Shown here: in pieces, positions 1-12,500 of the stretch
Layout of the letters: each line of letters begins with the position of its first letter
Numbering within the stretch: position 1 is the first letter of the stretch
NCBI GenBank assembly: GCA_951230915.1
Contig: OX579635.1
Span: 5,022,001 to 5,086,000 of the forward strand
DNA length: 64,000 nucleotides
Direction of reading: 5' to 3'
Source of the DNA: Antitrichia curtipendula
Taxonomy: Eukaryota; Streptophyta; Bryopsida; Hypnales; Leucodontaceae
Notes under the pieces: generated by a model
What the model saw: the letters and a program-made list of their open reading frames with translations, nothing else
What the model was told of the DNA's origin: nothing
Databases searched by the model: none
Translations under genes and position numbers: made by a program

Positions 1-458
1 TTCGTTGGATTCTTGTCAAGCTTCAGCTTCCCGACTTCACGGAGAGGGTAATCCGAGTGCGGCCACACTTTCGTCAAATCGAATGGATCAAATCGGTATG
101 TGGGCGCATCTTCCAGTGGCATCACCTGGACCAGGAGAATTTGTACGCATATCTCTTGTCAAAATCCGCAATGAAGGGAAAAAAGAAATTGGAGATCACA
201 AAAATTGGGCAAATTAGGTCAAAAAATCAGTGGAAGGAGGTTCAAAGCATTTTTGCCATTCATAGTGTCCCCGACAATCTTGTAATATCACCACCTTAAA
301 CTCTGGATTTTGCAGTAGGATATCAGCCCTTTGAATTAGCTCTTGGCTCAGCTCTTGATTGATAAAGCTTAGAAATGATATTGTGATTGTAGCAGTTTGA
401 AATTATACAGAAACTGACAAGTAAGTGATTGGGGTACTTGTGAAGAATCGCCACTGAC
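1..458. other. Intergenic or catalase intron sequence at left edge
   Basis: No catalase exon is recognisable downstream of the donor site at 458 on the minus strand, so this is either the next catalase intron, cut by the window edge, or sequence that replaced the rest of the gene. A plus-strand open frame (57-299, 80 residues) contains a Trp/His/Gln-rich stretch that I do not recognise. It may be a fragment of a mobile-element protein, but nothing in it proves this. Confidence 0.4.
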
Positions 459-2292
459 CTGCACTTTGAACGTCCATGAAGGGCCATTCCCACTCTCAAT
501 GTTCTCGAACAGATCCTCAGTGGAGTAGTCAGGGTTGATGCCCGCGAGCTCCACCGCGCGCTCGTGCGTGAGGTTCTTGATCCCTTGGTCGCTGAGGAAG
601 TGGAACTTCACCCAGTGCGCTTTGCCTTCCTTGTTCACCCACTTGAACGTGTGGGAGCCGTAGCCGTGCATGTGGCGATGGCCGTCGGGCACTCCACGCG
701 GGGAAAACGTGATCAAAACCTGAAACGTGACAGTGAACCGTTAAGCTTCAAACCTTGAGAACGGACACAATAAAAAATCGAAATTAAAATTAAGAAAAAT
801 CGTGAGAGATCAATCGCAACATTCAGCAACAGAGAAACTTTGCACCCCAAGTGGTGAATAGCGCATGCCATGTAGACATGTAGGGTTTCCACATTCAGCA
901 CTGAAAGCCTTCACAGTAAAATGCATCATTCTCATTCCAAAGGATCTAAAACCTGTAGATGTTGACGATTAAGATAACGGTTGCCAAACCTGGTGGAGCG
1001 ACTCCGGGACCAAGCTGAGGAAGTCCCAAAACGCGCTGGGATCCTTTCTGTGCGTCTGCGGGTTGCGCTTCTGGGAGTGGATGAGGTCGGGGAACTTCAA
1101 CGCGTCGCGAACGAAGAAGACGGGCGTGTTGTTGCCAACCATGTCCCAGTTGCCTTCCTCCGTGTAGAATTTCAGCGCGAAGCCGCGAGGATCCCTGGCG
1201 GTATCTGGGAACCCGGATTCGCCTGTGACGGTGGAGAATCGGGCGAAGACGGGGGTTTTCTTTCCGACTTCACTGAAGAGGCCTGCCTTGCAAAGGTCAG
1301 TCACGTCCCTGGAGTCAAAAGCACAGCATCAATACATCAAGCTCCAAATTGTGACTTGTGCTATGAAAACCACGAGTATAGATTTGAGGTGAATGTCCTG
1401 CAGACTTGCAATCATTGACATTGACAGCAGCACATGTCTCGAATCGAAACGATGACAAACTGTGACTCACGCTATGAAACTACAAATACTGTAGATCTGA
1501 GGTTCCAGAACGGCATCTGTAGAATGCAAATCTCTGAAAACGTTGCCAAAATATCGAATTTAAGCAAAATCAGAATGCTTGTACACTCAAACCTCTGACT
1601 CATAACCACCTCTAGAATATCCCGCACACTTGCCACCCTACCATTCACAGCAGCAGATGTCACGGATTCAAACTATACTGGGACCCTGGTTGCAAGATTC
1701 AAGAGCTTTCAGTATACGTTGCTGCAAATTCATAGAATCATGGGACCCAATATGAATACGGATAATTATGGTTTGTTGGTTAGTACGTACTGGGTGACTT
1801 CGAAGTAACCTTGAGCCCCTGCGCCCTTAGCATGCACCACACGCTCCGGAATGCGTTCCCGGTTGAAGTGCGCATTCTTCTCGAACAAATGAAGATCCTC
1901 GAATGTCACGATGCCGCTCTCCCCAATCGTCACACTGATCAACCCACATCATCCCACGCAATCTTTCATCAAGCCAATTGAAATTCACTCTCTCATCGAC
2001 AGCACCCAAACAAAAGCCTTCATTTTCAAGCAATCTGCACAAAACCTGTGGAATTACTTGCCATTGCTTGCAGCCTGAAAAATGATCCATAGTTAGCATG
2101 ATTGAATTGAATTCATGGTGGATACCTGTGGTTGTCATCCGAGACAGGATGACCACCCAAAGTGGTGTACAAAGGCTCCCCACTGTGGCCCAAACGCATC
2201 GGCCCCGCATCTTCGCCCTCACTTTTGACGCCACTCGCACCTCCCATGCGGAAGATGGTGTGCCCAACGGATTGTAAGAAACCCGTCACCAT
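459..2292 (-). CDS. Catalase, animal/bacterial-like (clade 3 type), 5' four exons, partial
   Basis: Haem catalase, which turns hydrogen peroxide into water and oxygen, probably in peroxisomes (family knowledge). The exons that join in frame are 2292-2126, 1934-1791, 1308-990 and 719-459. All introns are GT-AG, and the total is 891 bp or 297 codons, against about 480-530 for the family, so the C-terminal 40% lies outside the window or is lost. Visible landmarks are a GG.PVSDDNH start region, the distal-histidine segment [13 protein letters not shown], the FSTV..E.G..D..RDPRGFA block, [18 protein letters not shown] with the active-site Asn, [15 protein letters not shown], and [17 protein letters not shown]. 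These match animal/bacterial small-subunit catalases ([24 protein letters not shown]) better than ordinary plant catalases. I chose the ATG at 2292 because it is the first in frame after an upstream non-ATG stretch; a second ATG at 2247 is possible. A damaged duplicate of the first exons lies near 32 kb. Confidence 0.85.
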
Positions 2293-2640
2293 GGCTAATG
2301 CCGCCGAACTCAACTAAACCTTACTACAACGGCACTAGCGAGTAGTACCTCAAAAAGAAAGATCGGACAGAGGGCCCCTGCAAATTCTCGATGCTAACGT
2401 CTCCCAGAGAGATGAAGAGCCCTAAGTATTAATGCGAGCTTCGTTGATCGATGTCAAAGTTAACCTTCAATCCACGCCGAAGTTCCAGAAATATACTGCA
2501 ATTCTTGCGAATTGCGCGCACTCAGCTAGCTCTCGATCGGATCTCCAGGCACGCGAAGAGTGTGGGTGACTAGCTCCACCGAATCACGGAGGCATGAGTG
2601 TAACTCCAGTCACTCAGTTGGGAGGGAGGCAGTGTTGGTG
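2293..2640 (-). promoter_or_regulatory. Catalase 5' flank (probable promoter/5' UTR)
   Basis: This is the sequence immediately upstream of the catalase start. It is conserved at the other duplicate (about 32230-32840), where a palindromic element has inserted. It is more G+C-rich than the surroundings. I see no unambiguous TATA box. The promoter role is inferred from position only. Confidence 0.35.
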
Positions 2641-2930
2641 TAATATTTCTAAGAATTTTAAGAATTTTGAGTATTATTTCAGAGTAGTGAACATTTGACA
2701 GCAGCTCAGTGAATTTGGAAAAAGGGTGATTTCCAGTTTCCCATTGGTAAGCGGCACATACAACTGGCTGGACGAAAAGTACGTTGGCGGGAGAAGATGC
2801 TGGATCAACTGGAAAGACCAGCTGATGACATGTGGAGAACACGTGTCATTGCTTACACCTGGCAGTGCCTGGGTCGCTTAGCACGTGGAATGGATAGGCT
2901 GGAATGCTGGATGAGGAATGGCCTGGATGG

Positions 2931-3169
2931 CATCGGGAAAGTTCCCCTCATTGCTTCAATATTGTTGCAATATTGTTTCAATGGGTTAGCAGTATAGTAA
3001 TGAAAGTATAATGTTGCATTACTGCAAATAATAATGCAACAATATTGAAGCAATGGGAGCCTTGCATTTTTATTAAAAGTTTATTTCAATATTGCAATAA
3101 TACACTTTCAATACTATATTGTTAACCCATTGAAACAATACTGCAGCAATGGGTGGCTTTTTCCCGATG
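2931..3169. mobile_element. Inverted-repeat MITE-like element, CATCGGGAAA ends
   Basis: The ends CATCGGGAAA and TTTCCCGATG are inverted repeats that extend imperfectly for about 80 bp on each side, through CAATATTGTTTCAATGGGTT and its complement. The paralogous site at 34231-34250 reads straight through without the element, so this is an insertion. The flanks GGCCTGGAT and GGCCTTGGT could be a decayed 9-bp target duplication, which would suggest a Mutator-like origin, but the fit is imprecise. No coding capacity is seen. Confidence 0.7.
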
Positions 3170-3258
3170 GGGCCTTGGTTTGGTTTCTTTTTCATCTGGA
3201 GAGATTTTTTTTAAATCCTTTTTAAATACGACATTAAGTAAAAACATCAAGTCTTACT

Positions 3259-3646
3259 AGTGGTAGTCACACTATGTTCACAAGTTGAGTGAACAATGGA
3301 TATTGAGAAGTTGGTGAGGATTTGGAGGAGCCAATGGGAAGCCGCGGTGAGTGAACAAGGTGTGACACCCCCAAAAGATGTGTTGACAATAGACAATGAA
3401 CAATGGGTGAAAAAGGTGTGACATGGTACCAATGAGCCAATGAGCAGTTGAATCATGGAGCACAAAGGAATATACTTAGCTTGCTAATGAATGTTCATGC
3501 CCAAAATTCACCTCCGGAGGATAAGATTGGGCATGAACATTCAATAGCATGCTAAAAATATTCCATTGGGGAGCAACAAACCCAAAGCTGCCACATCCTC
3601 AATATTCATTGTTCACGCCGTCTGTGAACAAGCCGTGACTACCACT
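3259..3646. mobile_element. Inverted-repeat element with ACT target duplication
   Basis: The terminal inverted repeats begin AGTGGTAGTCAC and continue imperfectly for about 50 bp through TGAACAATG.ATATTGAG. The element is flanked on both sides by ACT (3256-3258 and 3647-3649). The paralogous empty site at 34316-34335 has a single ACT in matching context. A nested hairpin lies at 3479-3557, with arms around GAATGTTCATGCCCAA. It is non-autonomous. The 3-bp duplication is compatible with CACTA or PIF/Harbinger elements, but the ends match neither consensus cleanly. Confidence 0.7.
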
Positions 3647-3779
3647 ACTTATTGTAACCCTTTAAGAGCATCCCCACCCGCCTCCATGGCAAGTAGGGAT
3701 GCCAAGTGGATTTTGGGTGGGTGCATATCAATGTACGGGGAATACCGGCATTTAGTTACGAGTTAGCGGAAATTATTTG

Positions 3780-5350
3780 AAGATTTTCAAATGACATAGA
3801 AATGTTTAGAATGAGGTACTAAATGAAAAAAGAAGATTTTTGGAAATGGACCGGGTTGGAAAATTAAATCTTAGCCTTTTAGCCATCTGCTTTTAGAGTG
3901 TGTAGGAAAATTACCAATTCAATATCATTTTTTCTAGCGGGCAATTGATCAGGCACATACTTTCTAGGAAATTTTATTACTAGTGCATAGTATTCCATTG
4001 TACCAATTATCCTTCATTTACTAGCATTTGATGTGAGTATTGAATTATAGAATATATGACTAGTTGACTAGCTCACTGACTCTCTCACCTCATTGTCATC
4101 ACTAGAATCCAACTTTAAGTTTACCAATTTACTAAATTATTATTGGCTCTTACCAATTTATCATTCTAATTGAGGCGATTTTGGTTGTCAATGTCTATGG
4201 GCGCTTTATTTCCAACCTTGGAATAACACATACAAAATCGGATTCTTAGTATTTTCATTGTAAGAAATCCTAGTGGGTGTTTAAAACATGCAATCCATTT
4301 ATACCTTCCAATTAATGGATCTTCTTGTTGTTTCCTACTCTTAATTCTTTCACTTGTAATTGCTTTTCAAAATCCAAAATGTATTAGTAATTGCGGCTGA
4401 CTTTGACTATAACAGTCTAAAATTGAAACCAATAAGGGTTAGTCAAGAAAAAGAGTAAATTAGCCTAAGCTCTAGAGCTTATTTTTTTCCTTCCAAAATG
4501 ATAAAGAAACCTACTTTTGACCTAAATCCATAACATATACTTATGGTTGAAGTTTGACCCTAAATCTAACTTCTAAAACTTCATCCGTTGACTTCTAGGG
4601 TTATAACTATCAAATTTGACTTTTGATTTTTGATTTTTGATTTATTTTCTATCTTTTATCTTCTATCTAGATTTTGACTTTGACTTGGTTTGGTTAACTT
4701 TGGTTGACTTTCATCCAATTCTACTCTGTTTTTGTTTAAGACTTCATTCTATTCTAAGTTCCTCAATATTCATCCACTTCATTAGGTTAAATTAGTTTTG
4801 GAATTCTGAGAATATTTTCTTCAAGATTCTACCCTAACTTATTCATTAATTGTCTTTTAACTTTTTTGGTAATTTCTTTTATTACTTCTAACTACTTCTA
4901 TCGAAAGTTGGATTTTACTTTCACTTCTAGGATTAAATAATTATATCTTGAAGTTTTATCTTTTATCTTTTATCTCTCTAAAAAGTTAAAAACTTCTTAC
5001 TTTTGACCTTCTTGGTAAATGCCAATTACAAATGAATTTTGACAATTAATCAGTTCATCAAAATTTATCAATAAATTTTTTTTATTTTTTACTTTCAAAA
5101 ATCACTTCTTTCTTTGACCTTTTACTTCTATATTTATTTAGATTCTAAATTTTTTTTAAAGATTCTTTTGGATGATTTTTTAACTTTTCATCTATTTTTA
5201 ATTTTAACTTTCATTCAAGCGGAACTTTTGGAGTTTTAATCTATTTTTTGTGGATAAAATATTTTTGGAAAGCTAACGTAATTTCATAACTATTTCTACT
5301 TTCAATTTGTAATTTTCTAACTACTCTAAGGATCTGATTCTACTTCTACT
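3780..5350. other. AT-rich non-coding DNA inside the 14.1-kb insertion
   Basis: Low-complexity AT-rich sequence full of short TTGACTT, ACTTCATCC and ATCTTTTATCTTT words. Part of it (about 4190-4400) resembles 10265-10440 in the same orientation, sharing a GTGGGTGTTTA core and neighbouring words. This suggests an old direct duplication on either side of the decayed transposase. No credible gene is seen. Confidence 0.5.
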
Positions 5351-5556
5351 TCTACTTTTATTGTTTTTCGCTTTAATTCAAATTTCAACAAAACTAAAGC
5401 ATGGGGGAAAGGAATTACAAACTAAATTTAGACTCCGTAGATTCGATGAAGCCAACTTCATTCACCGTAATCATAACGTCATCATATGTTGCTCCTACTA
5501 CCATTTCAATTTCTTTGTACTTGAAAATCGTATTTTGGAGACTCATGCGGAATTTT

Positions 5557-5867
5557 GAGGCCTCGCACATGGCCCTTACGAAGCCCGTACGGGACCAGAC
5601 GTGAGGGCCGAAAAGGGGAGGTTCGGCTTCGACGAGACAAACGGGCCAGGCCGCCTCTCCCGTAAGGTCCAGCCCTTATGGGTCAGTTTCTACCCCCGTA
5701 CTGCCGGGTTACTGCCTAACGGGGCAGTTTCTTCCCCCCCAAGTGCCGGGGGATCACTTTTAAACCCCCCGATTGCCGGGGGATCACTTTTCCCTTGTCA
5801 ATGGGGGCCCGCCTTGAACGGTACGGGACCGAACAGAGCCCCCACGGCTAGACATGTGCGAGGCCTC
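5557..5867. mobile_element. G+C-rich inverted-repeat island
   Basis: A sharply G+C-rich block of 311 bp in AT-rich surroundings. It is bounded by perfect 15-bp inverted repeats, GAGGCCTCGCACATG at 5557-5571 and its complement at 5853-5867. Inside, a GCCGGGGGATCACTTTT unit is repeated, and there are several homopurine/homopyrimidine runs. An open frame crosses it (5601-6005), but its glycine/proline-rich peptide is better explained by base composition. It is best read as a small non-autonomous element with unusual composition. The flanks show no clear target duplication beyond TTT. Confidence 0.6.
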
Positions 5868-5879
5868 TTTGAATATGCC

Positions 5880-6003
5880 AATGCTTCTTTTTTTCAATTT
5901 CTTCTGCTTTTCAATTTCTTCTTCTTTTCAATTTCTTCTTCTTTTCTTTTTCTTCTTCTTTTCTTTTTCTTCTACTTCTGTCCAATGTTGTCTTTTTTCT
6001 TTT
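5880..6003 (+). repeat. Pyrimidine-rich TTC/TTTC microsatellite
   Basis: About 120 bp of nearly pure pyrimidine (TTCTTCTTTTC and variants) directly beside the G+C-rich island. It is simple sequence, not coding. Confidence 0.8.
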
Positions 6004-7327
6004 AAGATTTTTTTGGGGGAATAAAATCTTATAAATCTAGTCAAATCTAATTTTGCTAATGTTTTGCTAATGGCTCTAAAAGTCAAACAAACTCTAAATA
6101 AGTTTGATTAACATCTTCCCGCTAATAACAAAATTCTGGAAGTGCTCCAAAGTCAAACGATGCTTCATTTATTTTTTCCTTTTGTCCTCTAATCAAATTC
6201 TAACAATGGTTACGGAAGTCAACCATTCCCTGATGGATGATTTACAACCACTAAACAACTTCTCTTCTTCCAAATACAAACTTCTATGAATCCAAATTCA
6301 TTTGACAACCAAATTTTGGAGTCCGACAAGTGAGATCAAGCTCCAGAGCTTCAAATTAAATTTTTTGCAACGAATTTTAGCATCTAGATGGTCTAGACAC
6401 ACGGTTATAAACTTGTAACAATTAATTGCAAGAGATGACTTGTAAACTTGAAATTGAAGTGACTCAGCTTATAATTGATTTATTGATACCTCACCTCACC
6501 CTCTTTGACTCCACTCACAAATTCTTTGGCTTCACTCACAACTCTATTTTGATTTTCTAAAAGAAAAGGCACACTCTATTTTGATAATTTTTTGGTTTCT
6601 TCACCTTTTTTGACTTCAAATCTGAATTTTTGTATATGAAATCTAGTATCTCTTAGTAGACAAAGTATAGAAAGGAAATCAAAAATTTTAATATTAAAAA
6701 ATACATTTTGGGGGGGGGTACCCAACAAGTATCCTTTGTTTTAAAAAATTAGAAGTATGTGCATGAGATGTTAACTGGATCAATGAAGCAACCTATTGGT
6801 TGATCAAACAACCTACCAATCCTTCCAACTTGGCTAGCCAATTAGTCTTTTCAACTTGGCTAGCTGGCAATCCTTCCAACCTAGTTGGCTAGTCCTTTGA
6901 CTAGTGTTCTTGTGCCTTTGGAATCAAATTTTGCGGTGGCAATTTGGTTGTTTTAGTCATTATGATTTCCAAATTTGCTTCAGAGCTTGAGATGCGGCTC
7001 ACTTGTGGATTGTAAAAAAACAAAACCATAAATCTTGACTTGCAATTCACTTACAAGGGTGTTGATTTGCGGACTTGCGATTCACTTGTAGAAAAGGTAA
7101 CCCATGGTGTCTTTTGTGATTTATGGTTCTTGAACTTGTTGATTTTACTTTGATAAGGCCTTCTACATTTTAAATCAGGTTCGTGTACCTAAATCTTGCA
7201 CCACATCTTTTTTTGTCTTTTTCATTTCTCATTTTTTTCCCTCTTTTCTTTCCCATTTTTTTTCAAACTATAAATTGTGAGTTGCCCATGCTCATAGGTT
7301 TAGGATAAAAGACTTACAGGTTTTGCC

Positions 7328-9545
7328 ATGGCTAAGAGGCAAAGATCCATTTGTGATCACTACTTTACCAAGTCCCACGAAATGGATTGGGTACACTTCG
7401 GCTCTTTTATGTGTGAGAACTCCAAAACAGTAGACAATTCACAGCCTAGTACAAATTCCCCCCTCCCCTTTCCAAATAGAAATTGTATTAGTTTTGTAGA
7501 AAGAACAATAGTCTATACAATTCAAGTTGTTGGATTTTAAGGTCAAGGTGGGCAAACTTTATTGCAAAGTTTGTATAGAGAAGGGAGGCCGCTTAGTCTA
7601 TGCAAAAGAAGGGTCCAAGAATTTCAAAGTTAGTGCCTTCTTGGACCATACTCAATCAAATGAACACATGCAACTTTCTTGGGCATCCCATAGCAAGGGG
7701 AAAACTATGGAGAAGGCGATTTTAAATAGCTAAAGTCCTTGTAATGACAGACTGCGAATCCTATTTTGAGCAGCATATTTCACAAGGAAGCAATCTCTCC
7801 CTTATTCCAAATTTTCTACATTGTGCAAATTGTTGTTGTTAGTGAAAGTTCCTATCACAGGTAGTATGTATTAGGACAAAAAGCTTACATTGACCTTATT
7901 TGTTGCATTTCAACAGTAATTCAAAAGAAAATAATCTATAGATTCTGCAACTCTCCGTTTGGGGGCATTATGATTGACAAGTCCACTAACATTAGTGTCA
8001 CCTAGAGTGTCACTAGACGTCTTGTAGTTTTTTCAATGATTATGGAGGAGGGTTTGCCCATAATCCTATTTTTAGGCCTACTACATATAGAAGGTGGCAA
8101 GAAGGATGCTACTGCCATTTCAACACTTTAATATCTCATCTCTGAAATTGGGGGTTGGAATTGTGTAAATTTGTAGCATTTGGCAATGATGGAGCAAGCA
8201 CCATGGTCAACTTTCAAGGTGGTGTTGCTATCCAAATCCAAAATCAAGTGAACCGTTCCGATTGAATTATAATTGTATAGCTCATTGCACAAACCTTGCT
8301 GCCCTAGATGCTGCAAAAGTGTTGGACTGCAAAGTTTTGTTTGTGAAAGTAGATTCATTGCTGAATTTAATTTTTCTTTCTTTAACAAGTTCAATAATTG
8401 CAAGCATATGTTCACGGCTTTTCTTGAAGAATTGTTTGATGCCAAGAAAACCATGAAGCGGTATCGTAAGATCTATTGGCTTAATAGATGGTAGGCAATC
8501 ACTTTCCTATGGGATTTGCTTGAAAGTGTGTTGTTCTTTTTTCAAGATGTGAATGGCAAGGAGTCAACTCAAGCAAAGTCTGTAGTGGAGAGATTTAGTC
8601 AGTTCAAGTTCATTTACATCTTATACTTTCGAGTTGATATTCTCTTTTCTTTGGCCATGTTGTCCAAAAAAAATTTGGTTTAATTTTTTGATGTCACAAC
8701 TGTCGGCAATATAGTTTTTAGTGAAATTGCTCAAATTTGTATACTATTTATTGTGGAAATTTGTGACTTGAACGCAACTACATTCAATGAGAACATTGGT
8801 TTCCACATCTTGTCGGAGTATGGTCCTCATGAGGTCACTTGAAGAGGATGCAATCTAAGATAAAAGGGAAGATGTTTCACAACTTTGAAATGTGACGGTC
8901 TAGGTTGAGCATCAACTTGGAAGAGGCATTGGCATTTTAGAAGTCTTTTGCGGTGGCTATTTGCATAGGGTTGGATGCACGGTTCAAAGCATGGTTCAAG
9001 GATAACGATGTGATTTCTTGTTTTAAAACTTTGAACCCTCTTAACATGCCATCAAGACAGATGAGCTTGTAGAATTGGTGTGTTGTTGAATTAGAGATTC
9101 TTTTGGCCCATTACGGAGTAGACCACGCGCATGCAGGCTTCTCTCTCCCTCCCCTTATTGACGCGGCAATATGTAAGTGTGAGTTAGTGGCATTAAAAGT
9201 CCAATGTATCATAGAATGGTGAGGAAAAATTTAGGGACTTGTAGGGTATGATAATATAGAATCAAGCCTTGCAAACCCGCTACCCTAATCTCCTTATTCT
9301 TATTAAGTTAGCTCGTATGTAGTGTGTTTCAATAACGACTTGTGAGCATGCATTCAATGTATAAAATTTAATTAAAACACAAGTGAAGAATAGGCTAGGT
9401 GGTAAAAACCCAGAAGCAATGTTGTGAATTGCACTAGAAGGCCTAGATGAGGAGGTAAATGACATTATTTGTGATGCTATACTTCTCTAGCTAGAAGAAC
9501 AACAACAAGTATCATTTCTTATATGCTAATCCTTCTTCGTATTTG
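7328..9545 (+). pseudogene. Decayed hAT-like transposase (TTF/KIAA1586-type zinc finger)
   Basis: Fragments of one transposase in consistent order. The start (MAKRQRSICDHYFTK) is followed by a zinc-finger part at 7527-7733 with the pattern LYCKVC...KEGSKNFK...HTQSNEH. Near 8180-8290 comes FGNDGAS followed by GVAIQIQNQ and CTNLA, matching the DGAS...CVAHR-NLA catalytic block of this family. At 9280-9480 a C-terminal hAT dimerisation segment can be read, with CEHAFNV-stop-NLIKTQVKNRLGG and ALEGLDEEVND. At least five stops and several frame changes interrupt it, so no active protein is possible. It would have acted as a cut-and-paste transposase. It lies inside the 14.1-kb insertion; whether it ever mobilised that insertion is unknown. 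Confidence 0.75.
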
Positions 9546-9549
9546 AATG

Positions 9550-12500
9550 TGCAACATGGACCCAGTATGAGTAATGCATCTTGCTTGTCCAGGGCGCTTG
9601 AGAATGATGGTAATGGTACTTAGATTCTTTGATTTGCAATTCTAACCAACTTCCAAAAAATACTTGAATCCTCTCCTAAATCCTTGTATTTTTTAAAGGC
9701 TACATTCTTGGCCCTTGGATTGTAGGGGCTTGGCTAAGTTCAATTCCTACCAAGGATACTCAAGAGCAACAAACAAGAGAGTGAAAAATTGACACAAAGT
9801 GGGCCCCATTTTTTACATTTAGAAAAATTGTCAAATGGAAATCAAAATCCCACAAATTGCAAAAATGGAGGATTTCAACCAATAAAATTTCCACTCTTCT
9901 TGCTAACTTCTGGGTTAAAATTCTAAATTCTAAAAGACAACTTATAGAAGTTAGGAAATTTTTCAATTTATGTATACGGAAGTCTCCAGATTGTGGTGCA
10001 TATTGAGCCCCCGACCCATGTCTTCCGCATGTGCCCAAAGGCAACACGGAACAGGGACTCAACAACACAGGTTCCAAACTACAATTTCATGAGCATTTGG
10101 TTCAATCTTCCTCCATGTACATACACCTTTAAGCCTTCTAATGCACACTTCTATGCCTCCCAGTGTTCAACATTCAAACCTTATTTTTAATAAGTGCCTC
10201 GAAAATAAATAAATAAATCCATATTGAGCCGCTCTTAAGACTCTTTATTTGGTTGTCTACTCATCAAAATTGGTTGTGGCTGGCCACAATGAGCACTTAT
10301 TTATTCACCTTTTGGTAATTAAGCAAACACATTCAGATTCTAGTTTTTGCAAAAGTTTGTATCCTAAGTGGGTGTTTAGGCATTTTCCATTGTGCCTTCC
10401 AAGCAATGAATCTTTTCTAATGCCCTAAACTTTCCAAGAACCAACAAAAAGTACCCTAAATGCAAGAAGTGGCTTTAAATGGCCAAACAAATTAAGGCCA
10501 CTGTGATTTTGGGTTGAAGTGTTTATAATATGATTTTAATCATCCTAAGTACAAGATCAAATGATGTAGTTTCAAAATACATAAGAGTCATGAAAATTAG
10601 ACACTTCTACAAAGAGTTATGGCTGGATGAAGTTTATAATGACTATTTAAACTTCATCCATATTTTTTTAACAACTCCTAAACTAAATTTGATTTTGGAT
10701 TTTTGATATAGACTAAAGATAAAATGTACTTCTTAAGATCTAAATTTGGCTCTATATAGATAGAAACTTCACAAGTTCATCCAAATTTCATTCTAAACTT
10801 CATCCTTTAATATCTCTTGAGTTTTTAGCCTTTTCTCAATTTTTTTAATGTTTGGACTATTTTGCGCTTCTTCTAAGGTTTTCTAAAGCTAAATTCCTAT
10901 TTGGATCAACTTTCCAAGTCCTTTAACTACTTTCTCTTGATTTTATGTCTTGGCACTACTTCTAGCAGTTTATTAGTTTTAGAACTTTGATGTTTTTTAC
11001 TAATAGATGATAACTCTAGCTCTTCAAAATGATAAGACATTTGCAAATTGGACTTTTCTAGTGAAAGTTATGCATAGATGAACTTTGACTGCTGACATCA
11101 GGAAAAAATTGGAAATTGAAATACTATTGTTGCGATGTTGTTGCAATACTATTTAGATTACTTAATAGTCTTATATTGTTTCAAGTTGCAACAATATTTC
11201 TTTCAATTATAAATTGCAGTATTGATGTAATACTGATAAGGTCTCCAACTTAGTTTGAAACAATACTATTTCAATTTTGACATTTGTATTATATTCAAAT
11301 CATAGATTGGTTTGTTGCAATCTACATTTTAAAATTGCCTTTGTATTGCTAGTGATATTTTTTAATATTGCAACAATATTGTAACAGATGTAAATGTACC
11401 ATAAGTGTTCATTTTGACAATTCTAAGTGTCTTGCAGTTGTAAAATGCAGACATCTTTATATGTATCAAAGGGCTAGATTTGTCCATTATGAAATGTCTA
11501 ATAGTAGTAGATTGCAAGTAGTTATAAATGTAGAAATGAATTACATGTTGTTGTATTTAAAGCTGAATTTTTTGAATAGGTTTATATGTACACATGGATT
11601 AAATTTCAATATTTCAATATGTATCAAGATAGTACATAGCAAGTATGCTAGATGTGAAAATTAGTTACAATCTACAAAAGTACGTAATGTTCCTCTGGCT
11701 AAAATTTCTACTCTAAATCCTAACACCCTCAACAAACTTGACTTTCTCCAATTTGGAGTTGAAAGAAACCAAAGCTCTCAAGCTTCTTTACAGTATAATC
11801 CAAAAGATGCCAATTTCTTGCCAATAAACCAACAAAGAATTTCAAAATTTTCACATCTTCTTTCAAAAGACATTGTATATCATAAATCTTGAAGAATGGA
11901 CTCACACAGACACTTGTGAAGTTGAGTGAATGAAAATATTATTGTACAAACTAATGTATCCATGAACAACTCCCCGCCCAAGTCGTGCGCCTCTTCTTCA
12001 ACAAGCTTGGCTATATTATGGGGAGATCCTTCTTACAAACCAAAATTCGCCTCAAGCTCAAAAAAAATCCATCAAACACAACAACCCCATCTTGAGTGAT
12101 CCATCATGTAGAAATGGCATCCCCATATACTAGAATTGTGAGAACGACAACTTACCAACAAGTGGCAAAGTGAGTCAGGCTCCAGTTGTTCTTACGACCA
12201 TGGCTTGGTTGATGCTTCAGAGAAGGCCACCCACCTCTCTGGCCTACTTGTGCATCTATTTTGATCCCGTTGACTAGGCCCTCACAAGTAGCGCCTTGCG
12301 CACCATCACCATGACCACCAGGGCTTTTTTTTAGACTTGTGTCCTCCTTACTGGCTTCACTAGAGTGGCCAATTTTGGAGGGATGAAGCCAGATAGATCA
12401 AAATTTTGACAGTTTGGCAAAATTTCGCCCCCCCAAAAAGCCCTAACCACCATTGTCCATGTCTGCTTCTGGTTTGATGCGAAAGGAGTTTTCACGCAAC

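Noticed and set aside
1827..2267. 146-residue minus-strand frame over catalase exon 2 and intron 1
   Set aside because: Wrong frame for the catalase residues; the spliced model with GT-AG introns explains the region.
5601..6005. 134-residue plus-strand frame in the G+C-rich block
   Set aside because: Its Gly/Pro/Ser-rich part follows the repeated G+C-rich unit, and its C-terminus is a Phe/Leu run from the TTC microsatellite. No family resemblance.
11368..11664. 98-residue plus-strand frame
   Set aside because: Composition typical of chance frames in AT-rich DNA, no motif, no splice context, and it borders repeat-like CAATATTG sequence.
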